NCBI RefSeq assembly: GCF_900111375.1
Contig: NZ_FOHB01000008.1
Span: 186,001-250,000 of the forward strand
Reading direction: 5' to 3'
Length of the DNA stretch: 64,000 nt
Source of the DNA: Pedococcus cremeus
Lineage (GTDB): Bacteria; Actinomycetota; Actinomycetes; Actinomycetales; Dermatophilaceae
The translations under genes were made by a program, and so were the position numbers. Shown one piece after another: positions 31,975-42,322 of this stretch. The stretch's first letter is position 1, and each line of letters begins with the position of its first letter. The notes below the pieces were generated by a model. The model did no database searches and had not been told where the DNA came from. It saw nothing but the letters and a program-made list of their open reading frames with translations.

Positions 31975-34526
31975 GCGAGGTCTCCGTCCGCTGCCACGGG
32001 GACATGGCGGGGTTCCGCACCGGTCGACGACCCCGGGGCCGGGCGAAGTTCCAGGACGATCGTCAGTCCGCCTCCGGGTGTGTCCTCGGCCGCGATCGCG
32101 CCTCCCATGACCTCGATGAGCCCTTTCGCGACGGCCAGGCCGAGACCGACGCCCGTTCCCCTCGGCGCATCCCCGTACCGCTGGAACGGCGCGAAGATGA
32201 ACTCCTTGGCCGTGTCAGGAACGCCTACGCCGCGGTCGATCACCCGAACCTGAACACGTTGAGCCACGGACGACGCGCGCACCAGTACCTCTTGCCGTCC
32301 AGGACTGTGCCGGAGCGCGTTCTCCAGGATGTTGGCCAGTACCCGGTCCAACAGGCCGGCGTCCGCCATCACCGAGGGCGTGTCCTCCTCCACAAGGATC
32401 CTCACCCGGTGCGGCTCGCTCAACGAGCGCGTCGCGCCCAGGACGGCATCCCTGATGTCCAGCGAGTCCTCACGCGCCTGCACGGTCCCGGACTGCAGGC
32501 GTGACATGTCCAACAGGTTCGCCACCAGTCCGGTGAGCTGGTCAGTGGAGTCCTCGATGGTCTCGAGCAGGCTTGCCTCATCCTCCGCCGTGAACGCGAC
32601 GTCGGCTTGCCGCAGGCTGGAGGCGGCGGCCTTGATGCTGGCAAGCGGGGTGCGCAGGTCGTGTGACACCGCGGCCAGCAGGGCCGTCCTGGCGCGGTTG
32701 TCCTTGTCCAGCTGGCCGGCGCGTCGTGCCTGTTCCTCGAGCAGGTCACGGCTGAGGATGAGGGCGGCCCGTGAGGCGAAGGCCGATACCAGCCGGCGGT
32801 CCTCTCCACTCAACACCCGGCCAACCAGCACGAGCGTGTTCTCGTCGTCGACAGCGGCGCGGACCGACGCCGTGGCAATCTGTTCGACCGAGAAGTCATC
32901 GGTGGCCGCCACGACCTCCCATGGATCACGGACACTGCGGCGCCGTGCCAGTGCCGCGGCGTCCACGTTGAAGAACTCGACCACCTGCCGCAGGAGAGCG
33001 GGCAGCTGGTCATGCTCAGCGAGGAGGGTCTCGGCCGACTTCGCCAAGGCGGCCGCCTCCCGCTGTGCCGCTCTTGCTGCGGCGGCTCGGCGTTCGCTGA
33101 GATGCACCACCGAGGACACAGCCAGGGCGACGGCGACGTACACCAAGAGCACCACCAGGTTCTCCGAGTCCGCGATCGTCAGTGTGTAGAGCGGCGGTGT
33201 GAAGAACCAGTTCAGCGCGAGGCTGCCCAGCACGGCAGCTGCCAGGGCGGGTCCCAAGCCACCGGCGAGGGCCGCGAGGACGGTGAGGAGAAGGTAGAGC
33301 AGCACGTCCAGCGGCAGGTCGTGCCAACTGCGGATGACGTCCAGCAGAGCGCTCAGGGCGACCACACCCGCGGTGGCGACGAGCCAGCCGAGCACGGTGC
33401 GACGACGCCCGAGCGCTGGCCCGATCGACAGGCGCCCACGACGGGGCCCGGCGAGCTGGTGCGACACGAGATGGATGTCGATCTCACCTGAGGCGTCGAC
33501 GACCCGTCGACCGACCCCGGGGAAGAGCGCGGCCTGCCAGCGAGGCCGTCGCGAGGTGCCGATGACGATCTGACGGGCGTTGACGCCTCGAGCGAAATCG
33601 AGGATGGCCTCGGCTGTGTCCTCGCCGGTGACCGTGTGGAAGGTGCCACCGAGCTCGGTCGTCAGCTCACGCAGCTCGCCAAGCGTCTCGAGACTGGCGT
33701 CGACGAGACCATCCGGAGGAGTGACATAGAGGGCGAGCAGCTCACCTCCGGCCCCACGCGACGCGATCTGGGCGGCGCGGCGCAGAAGGTTGCGCCCCTC
33801 CTTCCCGCCCGCAAGAGCCACCACGACTCGCTCGCGGGTCGGCCACGACTCGGTGATGTCATGATCCGCGCGGTAGCGGTCCAGGCCCTCTTCCACCCGA
33901 TCCGCGAGCCACAGGAGGGACAGCTCCCGGAGCGCGGACAGGTTGCCTTCACGGAAGTAGTTCGACAGAGCTGCGTCGACCTTGTCCGCCGCATAGACGT
34001 TGCCGTGGGCCAGCCGCCGCCGCAGCGCGTGCGGCGACATGTCGACCAGCTCGATCTGGTCGGCCGCCCTGACAACCTCATCGGGCACCGTCTCCTGCTG
34101 CCGAACGCCCGTGATCGCTTCGACCACGTCGTTGAGGGACTCCAGGTGCTGGATGTTCAGCGTCGAGATGACATGGATACCGGCATCCAGCAGCTCGTCG
34201 ACGTCCTGCCACCGCTTGGGGTTTCGGGTGCCCGGCGCGTTGGTGTGGGCGAGCTCGTCCACGAGCGCCACCTCAGGTTTGCGGGCCAGGACGGCGTCCA
34301 GGTCGAGCTCGCGCAGCGCAGCACCTCGGTGGGTGACCTCGAGCAGGGGCACCTGCTCGATGCCCTCCATCAGGGCGGCGGTGTACATGCGGCCGTGGGC
34401 CTCGCAGACGCCGATCACGACGTCCGTGCCGCGCTCCATGCGGCGGCGCGCCTCGGAGAGCATGTCGACGGTCTTGCCGACACCGGGTGCGGCACCGAGG
34501 TAGATGCGCAGCTTTCCCCTGGCCAT
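31971..34526 (-). CDS. kdpD: Sensor histidine kinase KdpD
   Basis: 851 aa, full length. Order: KdpD N-terminal domain with Walker A GAAPGVGKT (about residues 11-19) and VALVDELAHTNAPG; USP-like domain (about 225-350); four-helix DUF4118 membrane region (about 380-480); GAF-like linker; HisKA with SHDLRTPLASIKAAASSLRQ (phospho-His about 625); HATPase with NILENALRHSPG and VIDRGVGVPD. It senses K+ shortage and phosphorylates KdpE. No GTG/ATG ambiguity is seen. The kdpC gene lies 51 bp upstream. A stand-alone DUF4118 protein is encoded across the divergent region at 39115. Confidence 0.95.
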   Translation of the reverse strand: MARGKLRIYLGAAPGVGKTVDMLSEARRRMERGTDVVIGVCEAHGRMYTAALMEGIEQVPLLEVTHRGAALRELDLDAVLARKPEVALVDELAHTNAPGTRNPKRWQDVDELLDAGIHVISTLNIQHLESLNDVVEAITGVRQQETVPDEVVRAADQIELVDMSPHALRRRLAHGNVYAADKVDAALSNYFREGNLSALRELSLLWLADRVEEGLDRYRADHDITESWPTRERVVVALAGGKEGRNLLRRAAQIASRGAGGELLALYVTPPDGLVDASLETLGELRELTTELGGTFHTVTGEDTAEAILDFARGVNARQIVIGTSRRPRWQAALFPGVGRRVVDASGEIDIHLVSHQLAGPRRGRLSIGPALGRRRTVLGWLVATAGVVALSALLDVIRSWHDLPLDVLLYLLLTVLAALAGGLGPALAAAVLGSLALNWFFTPPLYTLTIADSENLVVLLVYVAVALAVSSVVHLSERRAAAARAAQREAAALAKSAETLLAEHDQLPALLRQVVEFFNVDAAALARRRSVRDPWEVVAATDDFSVEQIATASVRAAVDDENTLVLVGRVLSGEDRRLVSAFASRAALILSRDLLEEQARRAGQLDKDNRARTALLAAVSHDLRTPLASIKAAASSLRQADVAFTAEDEASLLETIEDSTDQLTGLVANLLDMSRLQSGTVQAREDSLDIRDAVLGATRSLSEPHRVRILVEEDTPSVMADAGLLDRVLANILENALRHSPGRQEVLVRASSVAQRVQVRVIDRGVGVPDTAKEFIFAPFQRYGDAPRGTGVGLGLAVAKGLIEVMGGAIAAEDTPGGGLTIVLELRPAPGSSTGAEPRHVPVAADGDLA

Positions 34527-34577
34527 GACGTGATTCTCGCCCTCCGTGACCAGATCAGGCGACGCTGGGCCGCATCG

Positions 34578-35153
34578 TCATCGACCGGCTCGCCTGTCCA
34601 GCGCGAGGTTGAGCTCGAGGACATTCACCCGCGGCTCGCCCAGGAAGCCTAGCGTCCGCCCCTGGGTGTGTTGGTGCACGAGCTCGACGACGATGCCTTC
34701 GTCGAGGCCGTTGGCGGCCGCGACGCGCGGAGCCTGAGCCAGTGCGTTCGACGGTGAGATGTGCGGGTCGAGGCCGCTGGCAGAGGCCGTGAGGGCATCG
34801 GCGGGTCCCTGCACGCCTCCATGTGCGTTGGCATATCCGCGGCTCCGCTCTGCGAGAGCCTTCCGCTGTTCGTCACTCGAGGCGTAGAGGTTGGTGCCGC
34901 CGCTCACGTCACCGGCGTAGCTGCTGGCTGAGGGCCGGCTCTGGAAGTGCCGCTCGTCGGTGAAGTTCTGGCCGAGCAGCGAGGATCCCACGACCACACC
35001 GGCGCGCTGGACCCTGGAGCCGTCTGCTTGCGACGAGAGGCCGAGCCGACCGATGCCCCAGATGGCGGCGGGGTAGAGCACACCGAGCAGAAGGGTGAGT
35101 GCCAGGAGCATCCGTGCGGCGGCGCCGACCTGACGGGTGAGGGGGGAGGACAC
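34578..35153 (-). CDS. kdpC: K+-transporting ATPase subunit KdpC
   Basis: 191 aa. One N-terminal membrane helix (ARMLLALTLLLGVLYPAAIW) and the KdpC block GSSLLGQNFTDERHFQSRPS. The C-terminal part has LDPHISPSNALAQAPRVAAA and GIVVELVHQHTQGRTLGFLG with NVLELNLALD, as in E. coli KdpC. It stabilises ATP binding in KdpB and couples the subunits. It ends 6 bp before the kdpB stop on the strand, so spacing to kdpB is 6 bp. Confidence 0.95.
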   Translation of the reverse strand: MSSPLTRQVGAAARMLLALTLLLGVLYPAAIWGIGRLGLSSQADGSRVQRAGVVVGSSLLGQNFTDERHFQSRPSASSYAGDVSGGTNLYASSDEQRKALAERSRGYANAHGGVQGPADALTASASGLDPHISPSNALAQAPRVAAANGLDEGIVVELVHQHTQGRTLGFLGEPRVNVLELNLALDRRAGR

Positions 35154-35159
35154 GGGTTC

Positions 35160-37208
35160 TCAGCTCAATCCGGGGAGTAGCGAGACGACGAGGTCGATGG
35201 CCTTGATGCCGACGAAGGGCACCACCACCCCGCCGAGGCCGTAGATGAGGAGGTTGCGGTTCAGGAGCGCGCTTGCACTGCTCGGCCGATACCGGACGCC
35301 GCGGAGCGCCAGTGGAATCAGAGCCAGGATGACCAGCGCGTTGAAGATGACCGCCGACAGGATCGCCGACTCCGGCGAGGACAGTCGCATGATGTTCAGT
35401 GCGTCAAGGCCCGGGAAGAGCACGACGAACATCGCGGGGATGATCGCGAAGTACTTCGCGATGTCGTTGGCGATCGAGAACGTGGTCAGCGCTCCGCGGG
35501 TGATGAGCAGCTGCTTGCCGATCTCCACGATCTCGATCAGCTTCGTGGGGTCTGAGTCGAGGTCGACCATGTTCCCGGCCTCCTTGGCCGCCGACGTGCC
35601 GGTGTTCATCGCGACACCGACGTCCGCCTGCGCCAAGGCCGGTGCGTCGTTCGTGCCGTCGCCCGTCATGGCCACCAGGCGGCCGCCCGCCTGCTCGGCC
35701 CTGATGAGGCGCATCTTCTCCTCGGGCGTTGCCTCCGCCAGGAAGTCGTCGACGCCTGCCTCCCTCGCGATAGCGGCGGCGGTCAACGGGTTGTCGCCGG
35801 TGATCATGACGGTGCGGATCCCCATGCGGCGCAGGCGGTCGAACCGCTCACGCATACCCGATTTGACGATGTCCTTGAGGTGCACGACACCGAGCGCCCG
35901 TGCCGGCGCGTCGCTGTCGACCTGCTCGGCCACCACCAGCGGGGTGCCACCGGACTCGCCGATTCGGTCGGCGATCTGCTGCACCGATGGGGGCACACTG
36001 CCGCCCGTCTCGCGCACCCAGGTCGCGACCGCGGAACCGGCGCCCTTGCGGACCCCTGAGCCGTCGGGGAGGTCGACCCCGGACATGCGGGTGGTCGCAG
36101 TGAACTCGATGAACTTGGCGCCCTCGACCGCCAGCGCCTTCGCGGTGCGAGACCCGTCCACCCTGTATGCCGTGTGGGCCAGTTCCACGATGGACTTGCC
36201 CTCCGGGGTGGAGTCCGCCAGCGAGGAGAGATAGGCAGCCTCGGGCAGGTCACGTCCACCCTCGCCGTCGAGGCTGATGAACTCCGACGCCTGCCGGTTG
36301 CCGAGCGTGATGGTGCCCGTCTTGTCGAGCAACAGCGTCGAGACGTCGCCGGCGGCCTCCACCGCGCGCCCGGACATCGCGAGCACGTTGCGCTGCACCA
36401 GCCGGTCCATGCCTGCGATGCCGATGGCGGACAGCAGGGCGCCGATGGTCGTCGGGATGAGGCAGACGAGCAGGGCGACGAGCACCAGCACCGACTGGGC
36501 CTTCCCGGAGTACACCGCCAGGGGCTGCAAGGCCATGACGGTCACCAGGAAGATGATCGTCAGCGTCGTCAGCAGGATCGTCAGGGCGATCTCGTTCGGG
36601 GTCTTCTGTCGTTCCGCGCCCTCCACCAGGGCGATCATCCGATCGATGAAGCTCTCGCCCGGCTTGGTGGTGATCTTGACCACGATGCGGTCTGACAGGA
36701 CGGTGGTGCCACCGGTGACTGCGCTGCGGTCGCCTCCGGATTCACGGATGACCGGGGCCGACTCGCCGGTGATGGCCGACTCGTCGACGGTGGCGACGCC
36801 CTCAACGACGTCACCGTCACCCGGGATGACTTGACCGGCCTCGACGACGACCTCGTCACCGACGCGCAGCGCCGAGCCGGGAACGATCTCCTCCGCCCCG
36901 TCCTGGCTCAACCGGCGAGCCGTGGTTTCCTTCTTGGCCCGGCGGAGGGTCGCGGCCTGTGCCTTGCCCCGCCCCTCGGCGACCGCCTCCGCGGCGTTGG
37001 CGAAGAGCACGGTGGCCCACAGCCAGCCCGTCACCGACCAGCTGAAGAGGCTGGGCTCTGTGATGGCCAGCCCGGTTGTGAACACCGACCCGACCCAGAC
37101 CACGAAGATGACGGGCGAGTGCCAAACATGGCGCGGGTCGAGCTTGGCGAATGCCTGCGGGACGACCTCCCTGAGCGAGTGCCCACCGGTGACCATGTGC
37201 CGCGTCAT
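35160..37208 (-). CDS. kdpB: K+-transporting P-type ATPase subunit KdpB
   Basis: 682 aa from ATG 37208, which overlaps the kdpA stop (ATGA); long upstream extensions of this frame are shadows of kdpA. Phosphorylation motif [10 protein letters not shown] (Asp about 308), TGES ([14 protein letters not shown]), KGA-like region, and [20 protein letters not shown] in the hinge. It has six to seven membrane helices and ends [18 protein letters not shown]. It hydrolyses ATP to drive high-affinity K+ import through KdpA. Confidence 0.96.
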   Translation of the reverse strand: MTRHMVTGGHSLREVVPQAFAKLDPRHVWHSPVIFVVWVGSVFTTGLAITEPSLFSWSVTGWLWATVLFANAAEAVAEGRGKAQAATLRRAKKETTARRLSQDGAEEIVPGSALRVGDEVVVEAGQVIPGDGDVVEGVATVDESAITGESAPVIRESGGDRSAVTGGTTVLSDRIVVKITTKPGESFIDRMIALVEGAERQKTPNEIALTILLTTLTIIFLVTVMALQPLAVYSGKAQSVLVLVALLVCLIPTTIGALLSAIGIAGMDRLVQRNVLAMSGRAVEAAGDVSTLLLDKTGTITLGNRQASEFISLDGEGGRDLPEAAYLSSLADSTPEGKSIVELAHTAYRVDGSRTAKALAVEGAKFIEFTATTRMSGVDLPDGSGVRKGAGSAVATWVRETGGSVPPSVQQIADRIGESGGTPLVVAEQVDSDAPARALGVVHLKDIVKSGMRERFDRLRRMGIRTVMITGDNPLTAAAIAREAGVDDFLAEATPEEKMRLIRAEQAGGRLVAMTGDGTNDAPALAQADVGVAMNTGTSAAKEAGNMVDLDSDPTKLIEIVEIGKQLLITRGALTTFSIANDIAKYFAIIPAMFVVLFPGLDALNIMRLSSPESAILSAVIFNALVILALIPLALRGVRYRPSSASALLNRNLLIYGLGGVVVPFVGIKAIDLVVSLLPGLS

Positions 37209-38854
37209 GAAAGAGCCTCCGCGATGGGGCCCAGCGCGAGGGCCGGGAAGAAGGTGAGCAGGGCGACGATGACGGCTACGCCGGTGAGCAGGCCCACGAA
37301 GAGGGGTGTGTGGGTGGGCATCGTGCCGGCGCTGGCGGGCCTGGGCTGCTGCTCGACGAGTAGTCCGGCCAGGCGCAGCACCAGCAGCATGGGTACGAAG
37401 CGTCCGAGGAACATGCTCGCCGCGAGCGTCAGGTTGAACCAGGGAGTGTCGGCCGTCAGGCCCGCGAACGCGCTGCCGTTGTTGTTGGCCGCAGAGCCGA
37501 AGGCGTACATGACCTCGGACAGACCGTGTGGGCCGGAGGCCAGCATCGCCGACCTGGGGCCGTCCATCACGAGCGACAGCCCGGTGAAGGCCAGGACGAG
37601 CAGGGGCATGACGAGGATGTACAGAGCGGCACAGGTGATCTCGCGGCGCCCCACCGTCTTGCCCAGGAACTCGGGGGTTCGACCGACCATGAGCCCGGCG
37701 ATGAACACGGCGATGATGGCGACGATGAGGATGCCGTACAGGCCGGAACCCACACCTCCCGGGGAGATCTCGCCCAGGAGCATGTTCGCGAGAACCGCTC
37801 CGCCACCGAGTGGGCTGTAGCTCTCGTGCATGGAGTTGACGGCGCCCGTCGACGTGCCGGTGGTCGAAGCCGCGAACAGGGCTGAGGACCACACGCCGAA
37901 CCGCTGCTCCTTGCCCTCCATGGCGTCGCCGACCGCACCGGAGGCGGCGACCTCGGATGCGGTCGTGGCCGCGACCCCGGCGGCCCACAGGAAGCCTGCG
38001 AAGCCGAGAAGCGCCCAACCCTGCCGTCGGTCGCCCACCATGATCCCGTAGGTACGCGTCAGGGCGAACGGGATCAGCAACAGCAGGAAGACCTCGAGGA
38101 GGTTGGTGAACGGGTTCGGGTTCTCGAACGGGTGTGCCGAGTTGGCGTTGAAGTACCCGCCCCCGTTGGTGCCGAGCTCCTTGATCGCCTCTTGAGAGGC
38201 GACCAGACCGCCACGGATGATCTGCTCGCCGCCAGCGGCAGCCCTGACCGTTTCGGGGGCGCTCAGGTTCTGCACCACACCCCCGATGAGCAGCACCACC
38301 GCGGCAACGGCAGCGAGGGGCAACAGCACCCGCAGTGTCCCCCTGACGAGGTCCACCCAGAAGTTTCCGATCCCCCTGCTCGACCGGCGGGCGACCGCTC
38401 GCGTGATGGCCACCGCCACGGCCAGACCGACCGCCGCCGAGGCGAAGTTCTGGACCGTCAGGCCCACCGTCTGGACGAGCGGCGTGACGCCGACCTCACC
38501 GGCATACGACTGCCAGTTGGTGTTGGTGACAAAGGACACCGCGGTGTTCAGGGCCGTGCTGACACCCATGCCCGTGGAACCCTGGGTGAGCGGGAGACGC
38601 AGCTGGACCACGATGAGCACGAAGAGGGCCGCGATGCTGACCAGGGAGAAGGCCACGACGCTGGTCGCATAGGCCCGCCAGCCCTGCTCGGAGTCGGGGT
38701 CGACCCCGACGGCCCGGTAGACGACTCGCTCGATGCGCCAATGACCCCGGTCGGTGAAGACTCGGGCCATCCAGGCGCCCATCGGGTGGTAGCAGACCGC
38801 GAGCGCCACGATGAGCACGCCGATGGTGAGCAGGCCGCTCACCGTGGCAGACAT
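37205..38854 (-). CDS. kdpA: K+-transporting ATPase subunit KdpA
   Basis: 549 aa, 10 helices. The four K+-channel-like selectivity regions typical of KdpA are present, for example [13 protein letters not shown] (first), [20 protein letters not shown] (second), [20 protein letters not shown] (third) and [20 protein letters not shown] (fourth). It selects K+ and passes it to KdpB. The ATG (38854-38852) shares a base with the kdpF stop (TGATG) and the stop overlaps kdpB, so F-A-B are translationally coupled. Confidence 0.96.
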   Translation of the reverse strand: MSATVSGLLTIGVLIVALAVCYHPMGAWMARVFTDRGHWRIERVVYRAVGVDPDSEQGWRAYATSVVAFSLVSIAALFVLIVVQLRLPLTQGSTGMGVSTALNTAVSFVTNTNWQSYAGEVGVTPLVQTVGLTVQNFASAAVGLAVAVAITRAVARRSSRGIGNFWVDLVRGTLRVLLPLAAVAAVVLLIGGVVQNLSAPETVRAAAGGEQIIRGGLVASQEAIKELGTNGGGYFNANSAHPFENPNPFTNLLEVFLLLLIPFALTRTYGIMVGDRRQGWALLGFAGFLWAAGVAATTASEVAASGAVGDAMEGKEQRFGVWSSALFAASTTGTSTGAVNSMHESYSPLGGGAVLANMLLGEISPGGVGSGLYGILIVAIIAVFIAGLMVGRTPEFLGKTVGRREITCAALYILVMPLLVLAFTGLSLVMDGPRSAMLASGPHGLSEVMYAFGSAANNNGSAFAGLTADTPWFNLTLAASMFLGRFVPMLLVLRLAGLLVEQQPRPASAGTMPTHTPLFVGLLTGVAVIVALLTFFPALALGPIAEALS

Positions 38855-38940
38855 CAGAACTTCTCCGGCCGGATGAGGGCGTACACGAGGTAGGCGATGA
38901 GGGCCAGTGCCAGGACGGCCGCGATGACGTTCTCGCTCAC
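38854..38940 (-). CDS. kdpF: KdpF small membrane subunit
   Basis: 28 aa, too short for usual gene callers: VSENVIAAVLALALIAYLVY then ALIRPEKF. One membrane helix, the RPE(K/R)F end is the KdpF hallmark. GTG start at 38940, preceded closely by a GGGGG run. It stabilises the KdpFABC complex. It is the first gene of kdpFABCDE, facing the divergent DUF4118 gene at 39115. Confidence 0.9.
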   Translation of the reverse strand: MSENVIAAVLALALIAYLVYALIRPEKF

Positions 38941-39114
38941 GCCCCCAGTGAAGAGCCAGCTTCGCGTGCGTCGGACCCCATTGACGTCCTGGTAACGGCT
39001 CTTGACGTGATCTTGACGGCCCAAGTGCTCCCGGACACTCGTCCCCGATCTCGCCACGTACGGAAGGCGTTAAGTCTCTTGACAGGCGGACCCCGGGGCA
39101 CGCGTGATGAGGAC
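38941..39114. promoter_or_regulatory. Divergent control region between kdpF and the DUF4118 gene
   Basis: 174 bp that must hold the kdp promoter and the KdpE site. I see repeated TTGAC boxes (CTCTTGACGTGATCTTGACG near 38998-39017 and CTCTTGACAGG near 39077). I cannot define the KdpE box precisely. Confidence 0.45.
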
Positions 39115-39909
39115 ATGAACCTGAGGTCGGTCATACGCGCCCACCGCCTTGCGACGACCGTGCTCGCCGCGGGTCTGCCCCTGGCGGCGGCGGCACTGTT
39201 GTCGCTTGTGCGGGACACCGTCGGCACGCCTACCGTCGTGCTGGTCCTCGTGGCGTGCGTCGTCGTCGCCGGGGCGACCGGCCTGCGAAGTGCCGGGCTC
39301 GCGGCCGCCGTCTCAGCGGCGGCATCCTTCGACTTCTTCCTCACCCAGCCGTACGGCTCGTTCGCCATCCACGACGCGGAGGACCTCGAGGCGGCCGTGC
39401 TGTTGCTCATCATCGGGGGCATCGTCACCGAGACGGCTCTGTGGGGTCTGAGGCAGGAGGCTGCGCTGGCGCGTCAGAGCGGCTACCTCGGCGGTGTCCT
39501 GGCCACCGCGGACACGCTTGCTCGACACCACGAGTCGGCCGAGGACGTCACAGAGAGCGTCGGCCGGCGCATCACCGAGCTGCTGGACCTGGACTCGTGC
39601 CGCTTCGTGCCAGGTCCCCCGCCGAACCCGGGCGCCCCGACCTTCCACCACGACGGGGCGCTCGTCCGTGACGGCTACCAGCTCAACATCGAACGTGACG
39701 GGCTGCCCGTCGACGCGGCGATGTACCTGCTGGTGCGCTCAGGAAGCCAGGTGCGAGGGCACTTCGTCGTCACGGCCGCCACCCACATCGCACGGCCCAG
39801 CCTGGAACAGCGACGCGTGGCTGCGCTGCTCGCCGACCAGGTGGCTGGCTGGCTCGCCGGTTCAGGCCAGCACGTGACAGGACGCAGCGTCCACGGCTCG
39901 CCACAGTGA
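39115..39909 (+). CDS. DUF4118 (KdpD-like membrane sensor module) protein
   Basis: 264 aa from ATG 39115 (GATGAGGAC just upstream). Four membrane helices (about residues 15-105) of the DUF4118 type, with AAVSAAASFDFFLTQPYGSF and HDAEDLEAAVLLLIIGGIVT, matching the transmembrane region of KdpD (compare GSLALNWFFTPPLYTLTIAD there). A cytoplasmic GAF-like remainder follows, ending in LEQRRVAALLADQVAGWLAG. There is no kinase domain. The gene faces away from kdpF and shares its control region, so a role in sensing K+ or modulating KdpD by hetero-pairing is plausible, but this is inference. Confidence 0.78.
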   Translation: MNLRSVIRAHRLATTVLAAGLPLAAAALLSLVRDTVGTPTVVLVLVACVVVAGATGLRSAGLAAAVSAAASFDFFLTQPYGSFAIHDAEDLEAAVLLLIIGGIVTETALWGLRQEAALARQSGYLGGVLATADTLARHHESAEDVTESVGRRITELLDLDSCRFVPGPPPNPGAPTFHHDGALVRDGYQLNIERDGLPVDAAMYLLVRSGSQVRGHFVVTAATHIARPSLEQRRVAALLADQVAGWLAGSGQHVTGRSVHGSPQ

Positions 39910-40509
39910 CGGCCTGAGTCGAGCTCCCGCCACAGGCCGCTCGGGAAGGGTCGGCAGCAGGGACCTTCGCCCTACCTGACCCGGTCGGCCGGGTCGCACC
40001 ATGGTGGTGCGCCGCCTTCGGCCCGCCAGCTCGACGATTCGTCGTCTCAACGCTGATGAGGCCGAAGGTGGTGCTCCACGTCGACCCCGGCCTGGCCACG
40101 GTCCTCCACTCGGTGGCAGCCAGGTGCCTCGGTGCCTCGGCCTCCCGTCGTCGACAAGACCGGCCCCCTGGGTCACCCTTCTAGGTCGCCCTTCGCTGCC
40201 CCCGAGAAAAAGGTTGCACAACGCACCCGTTCAGGGATTGCCACGCCCCTGAGCCAGTGGTTGACTCCACGGCGGCGATGGATCCCGCCAGGACGACATG
40301 TCCGAACCGCCCGTCACATGGGCTGATGGTTCCTGGCCACGGGCGACCCGTTCGCCATGGTGCTCAGGGGGTGGTCGACGCCGTTACCGGCCCAGTTGCC
40401 GCTGTTGTCCCGCCAGCCGTGCGCACTCGAGCCACCGCACAGTCGCACTCGCCACCCTCGCGCAGCCGCGCACCCAATGCGCGGCCGTGCACCTCGGAAA
40501 GGATCTGTT
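39910..40509. other. Gene-free stretch (600 bp)
   Basis: No gene, tRNA or repeat was recognised. Open frames here are GC-rich shadows without family motifs and the stretch may hold only the promoter of the phosphoesterase gene. Possibly decayed sequence at the end of the accessory block. Confidence 0.4.
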
Positions 40510-41631
40510 GTGACCTCACGTCCGCTCGCCCTCGGCGCCTTGGCCGCCGCCACCGCCGTCGGTCTCCTCACGGCCACCATGGGAGGGGCCGATGCCCATG
40601 GCCGGTCGTCCTCGAAGGCGTCTCCCCGCATCGACCACCTCTACGTGCTGATGCTCGAGAACCACTCGAAGTCGAGCGTCATCGGCAACCCGAACGCGCC
40701 CTTCCTCAGCCAGCTGGCCAGCCGGAACACCGTGGCCGACCACTACTACGGCGTGACCCACCCCTCGATGCCCAACTACATCGCCGCGATCGCCGGCGAC
40801 AACTTCGGCATCCAGGACGACGAGGACGAGAACGTCGTGAACCTCGACCGCCCCAACCTGGTCGACGAGCTCGAGAAGAAGCACGTCCGGTGGGCGGCGT
40901 ACATGGACACCCTCCCGCAGGACAAGCAGGCCAGGTTCGGCCCGACGCTGCCCGACGGCAGCGTCGCCAAGCTGTACGCGAAGAAGCACAACCCGTTCGT
41001 GCTGTTCGACAGCGTGAAGAACTCGCCCGAGCGCATGGCCAAGGTCAAGGACTACTCCGCGATGGCCGCCGACCTGAACTCGCCGAAGGCGCCTGAGTTC
41101 GTGTGGATCTCGCCCAACCAGTGCAACGACATGCACGGAGGGGTGAGCCAGACGATCGCCGGCCACCCGGAGACGCCGTGCCCGTACGGCAGCACCAAGG
41201 ACGACGCCAACGACGCCGCCCTGAAGAAGAAGGCCGACGACTTCACGCGCCAGGCGGTGCACACCATCATGACGTCGAAGGCGTGGACCAAGAAGTCCGC
41301 GATCGTCATCGTCACCGACGAGAACGACTACACCGGCAACGCGGAGACCGGTGGCTGGGAGAGCGCAGACGGTTGCTGCGACTCGCCGTACGTCGCCAAG
41401 GGCGACCCCCGGGTCTCCAAGGACTGGCCGGGAGGTACCTACGGAGGCGGGCTGATCCCCGCCATCATCGTGAGCGGCTCGGGTCCGACCAAGCGGGTGG
41501 ACCACACGCCGTACAACCACTACTCCCTGCTGGCCACCGTGCAGGAGAACTGGAAGCTGCCCTACCTCGGGCACTCCGGGGACCGTGCCGGCGGTGTGGT
41601 GTCCATGTGGTCGGCGTTCGGCCGCCGCTGA
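40510..41631 (+). CDS. Secreted phosphoesterase (PF04185, acid phosphatase/phospholipase C-like)
   Basis: 373 aa from GTG 40510 with AAAGGAT upstream. A signal peptide (about residues 1-30, LALGALAAATAVGLLTATMG-GADAH) shows that the mature protein is exported. Catalytic features of the phosphoesterase superfamily: VLMLENHSKSSVIGN (metal-binding E/N), HYYGVTHPSMPNYIAAIAG (nucleophile Ser/Thr region), FVWISPNQCNDMHG, and IVIVTDENDYTGN plus VDHTPYNHYSLLATVQENW (metal Asp/His). It may release phosphate from organic esters outside the cell. Neighbours are unrelated; it lies in its own transcription unit. Confidence 0.85.
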   Translation: MTSRPLALGALAAATAVGLLTATMGGADAHGRSSSKASPRIDHLYVLMLENHSKSSVIGNPNAPFLSQLASRNTVADHYYGVTHPSMPNYIAAIAGDNFGIQDDEDENVVNLDRPNLVDELEKKHVRWAAYMDTLPQDKQARFGPTLPDGSVAKLYAKKHNPFVLFDSVKNSPERMAKVKDYSAMAADLNSPKAPEFVWISPNQCNDMHGGVSQTIAGHPETPCPYGSTKDDANDAALKKKADDFTRQAVHTIMTSKAWTKKSAIVIVTDENDYTGNAETGGWESADGCCDSPYVAKGDPRVSKDWPGGTYGGGLIPAIIVSGSGPTKRVDHTPYNHYSLLATVQENWKLPYLGHSGDRAGGVVSMWSAFGRR

Positions 41632-41766
41632 CCAGCATCTCGGTGGCGACGTGACGTCGGGTCTCCCGGCGTCACGTCGCCGTGGGCGGACGCGGACCTC
41701 GCCCTCAGGTCGCGGCGCTGGCGCGTGCCGTGGACCATGGAGGGCAACCGACAGCAGGGGGCAGCG

Positions 41767-42261
41767 ATGATGGGTCGCGTCACGGTGGCCGAGCAGCTGT
41801 TTGAGCAGCAGTGCACCAAGGTGGTGGCGACTGCCGAGGGCCAGGTGAGACACCTCGGGCCGGGGCTGGTGCCCGATCCGACGGATTCGATTCTGGCGAA
41901 GCTGGGGGAGCCGTCGTTCGCCATCCATCTCGCGCAAGCGGTGGGCGCAGATGAAGACGTCCCCAATGACGTCGGTCTGGCCCTGCGCAGGGCGGCGCAG
42001 CGGTTGCCCCATGTCCTGTCCGACGGACGAGAGGATCCTGCCGAAGACGGGCCCGTGGAGGGGGTCTTCGGGCCGGTCGTCGGCGATGGAGCCCTGGTCA
42101 TCTGCCTCGACACCGACGGGGCGGGTGCAGGTCCGTCGATGATGAGCACGATGGTCCGGATCGTCGTGGAGGAGCTCACACCGCTCGGGGTGGATGCCCA
42201 TGTCGCCGCAGGGCCGTCGTTCTCCGACGCCATGCTTGCCGGCTGGCTGCCCGCGGAGTAA
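41767..42261 (+). CDS. Protein of unknown function (164 aa)
   Basis: I do not recognise this gene. It starts at ATG 41767 (a GGGGG run upstream; ATG 41770 also possible) and gives a soluble, acidic protein. Visible segments are RVTVAEQLFEQQCTKVVATA, PSFAIHLAQAVGADEDVPND and VVGDGALVICLDTDGAGAGP near the C-terminus, then MMSTMVRIVVEELTPLGVDA. No signal peptide or membrane helix. Codon use and the full-length open frame on the same strand as the VOC gene 61 bp downstream support it being real. A nucleotide- or phosphate-binding role is only suggested by the DGAG-type loop. Confidence 0.55.
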   Translation: MMGRVTVAEQLFEQQCTKVVATAEGQVRHLGPGLVPDPTDSILAKLGEPSFAIHLAQAVGADEDVPNDVGLALRRAAQRLPHVLSDGREDPAEDGPVEGVFGPVVGDGALVICLDTDGAGAGPSMMSTMVRIVVEELTPLGVDAHVAAGPSFSDAMLAGWLPAE

Positions 42262-42322
42262 CGCCGCCGCAGCTGACGGATGTGGCCTTTCCGACCGGCA
42301 GCACGACGGACAGGATGACCCC

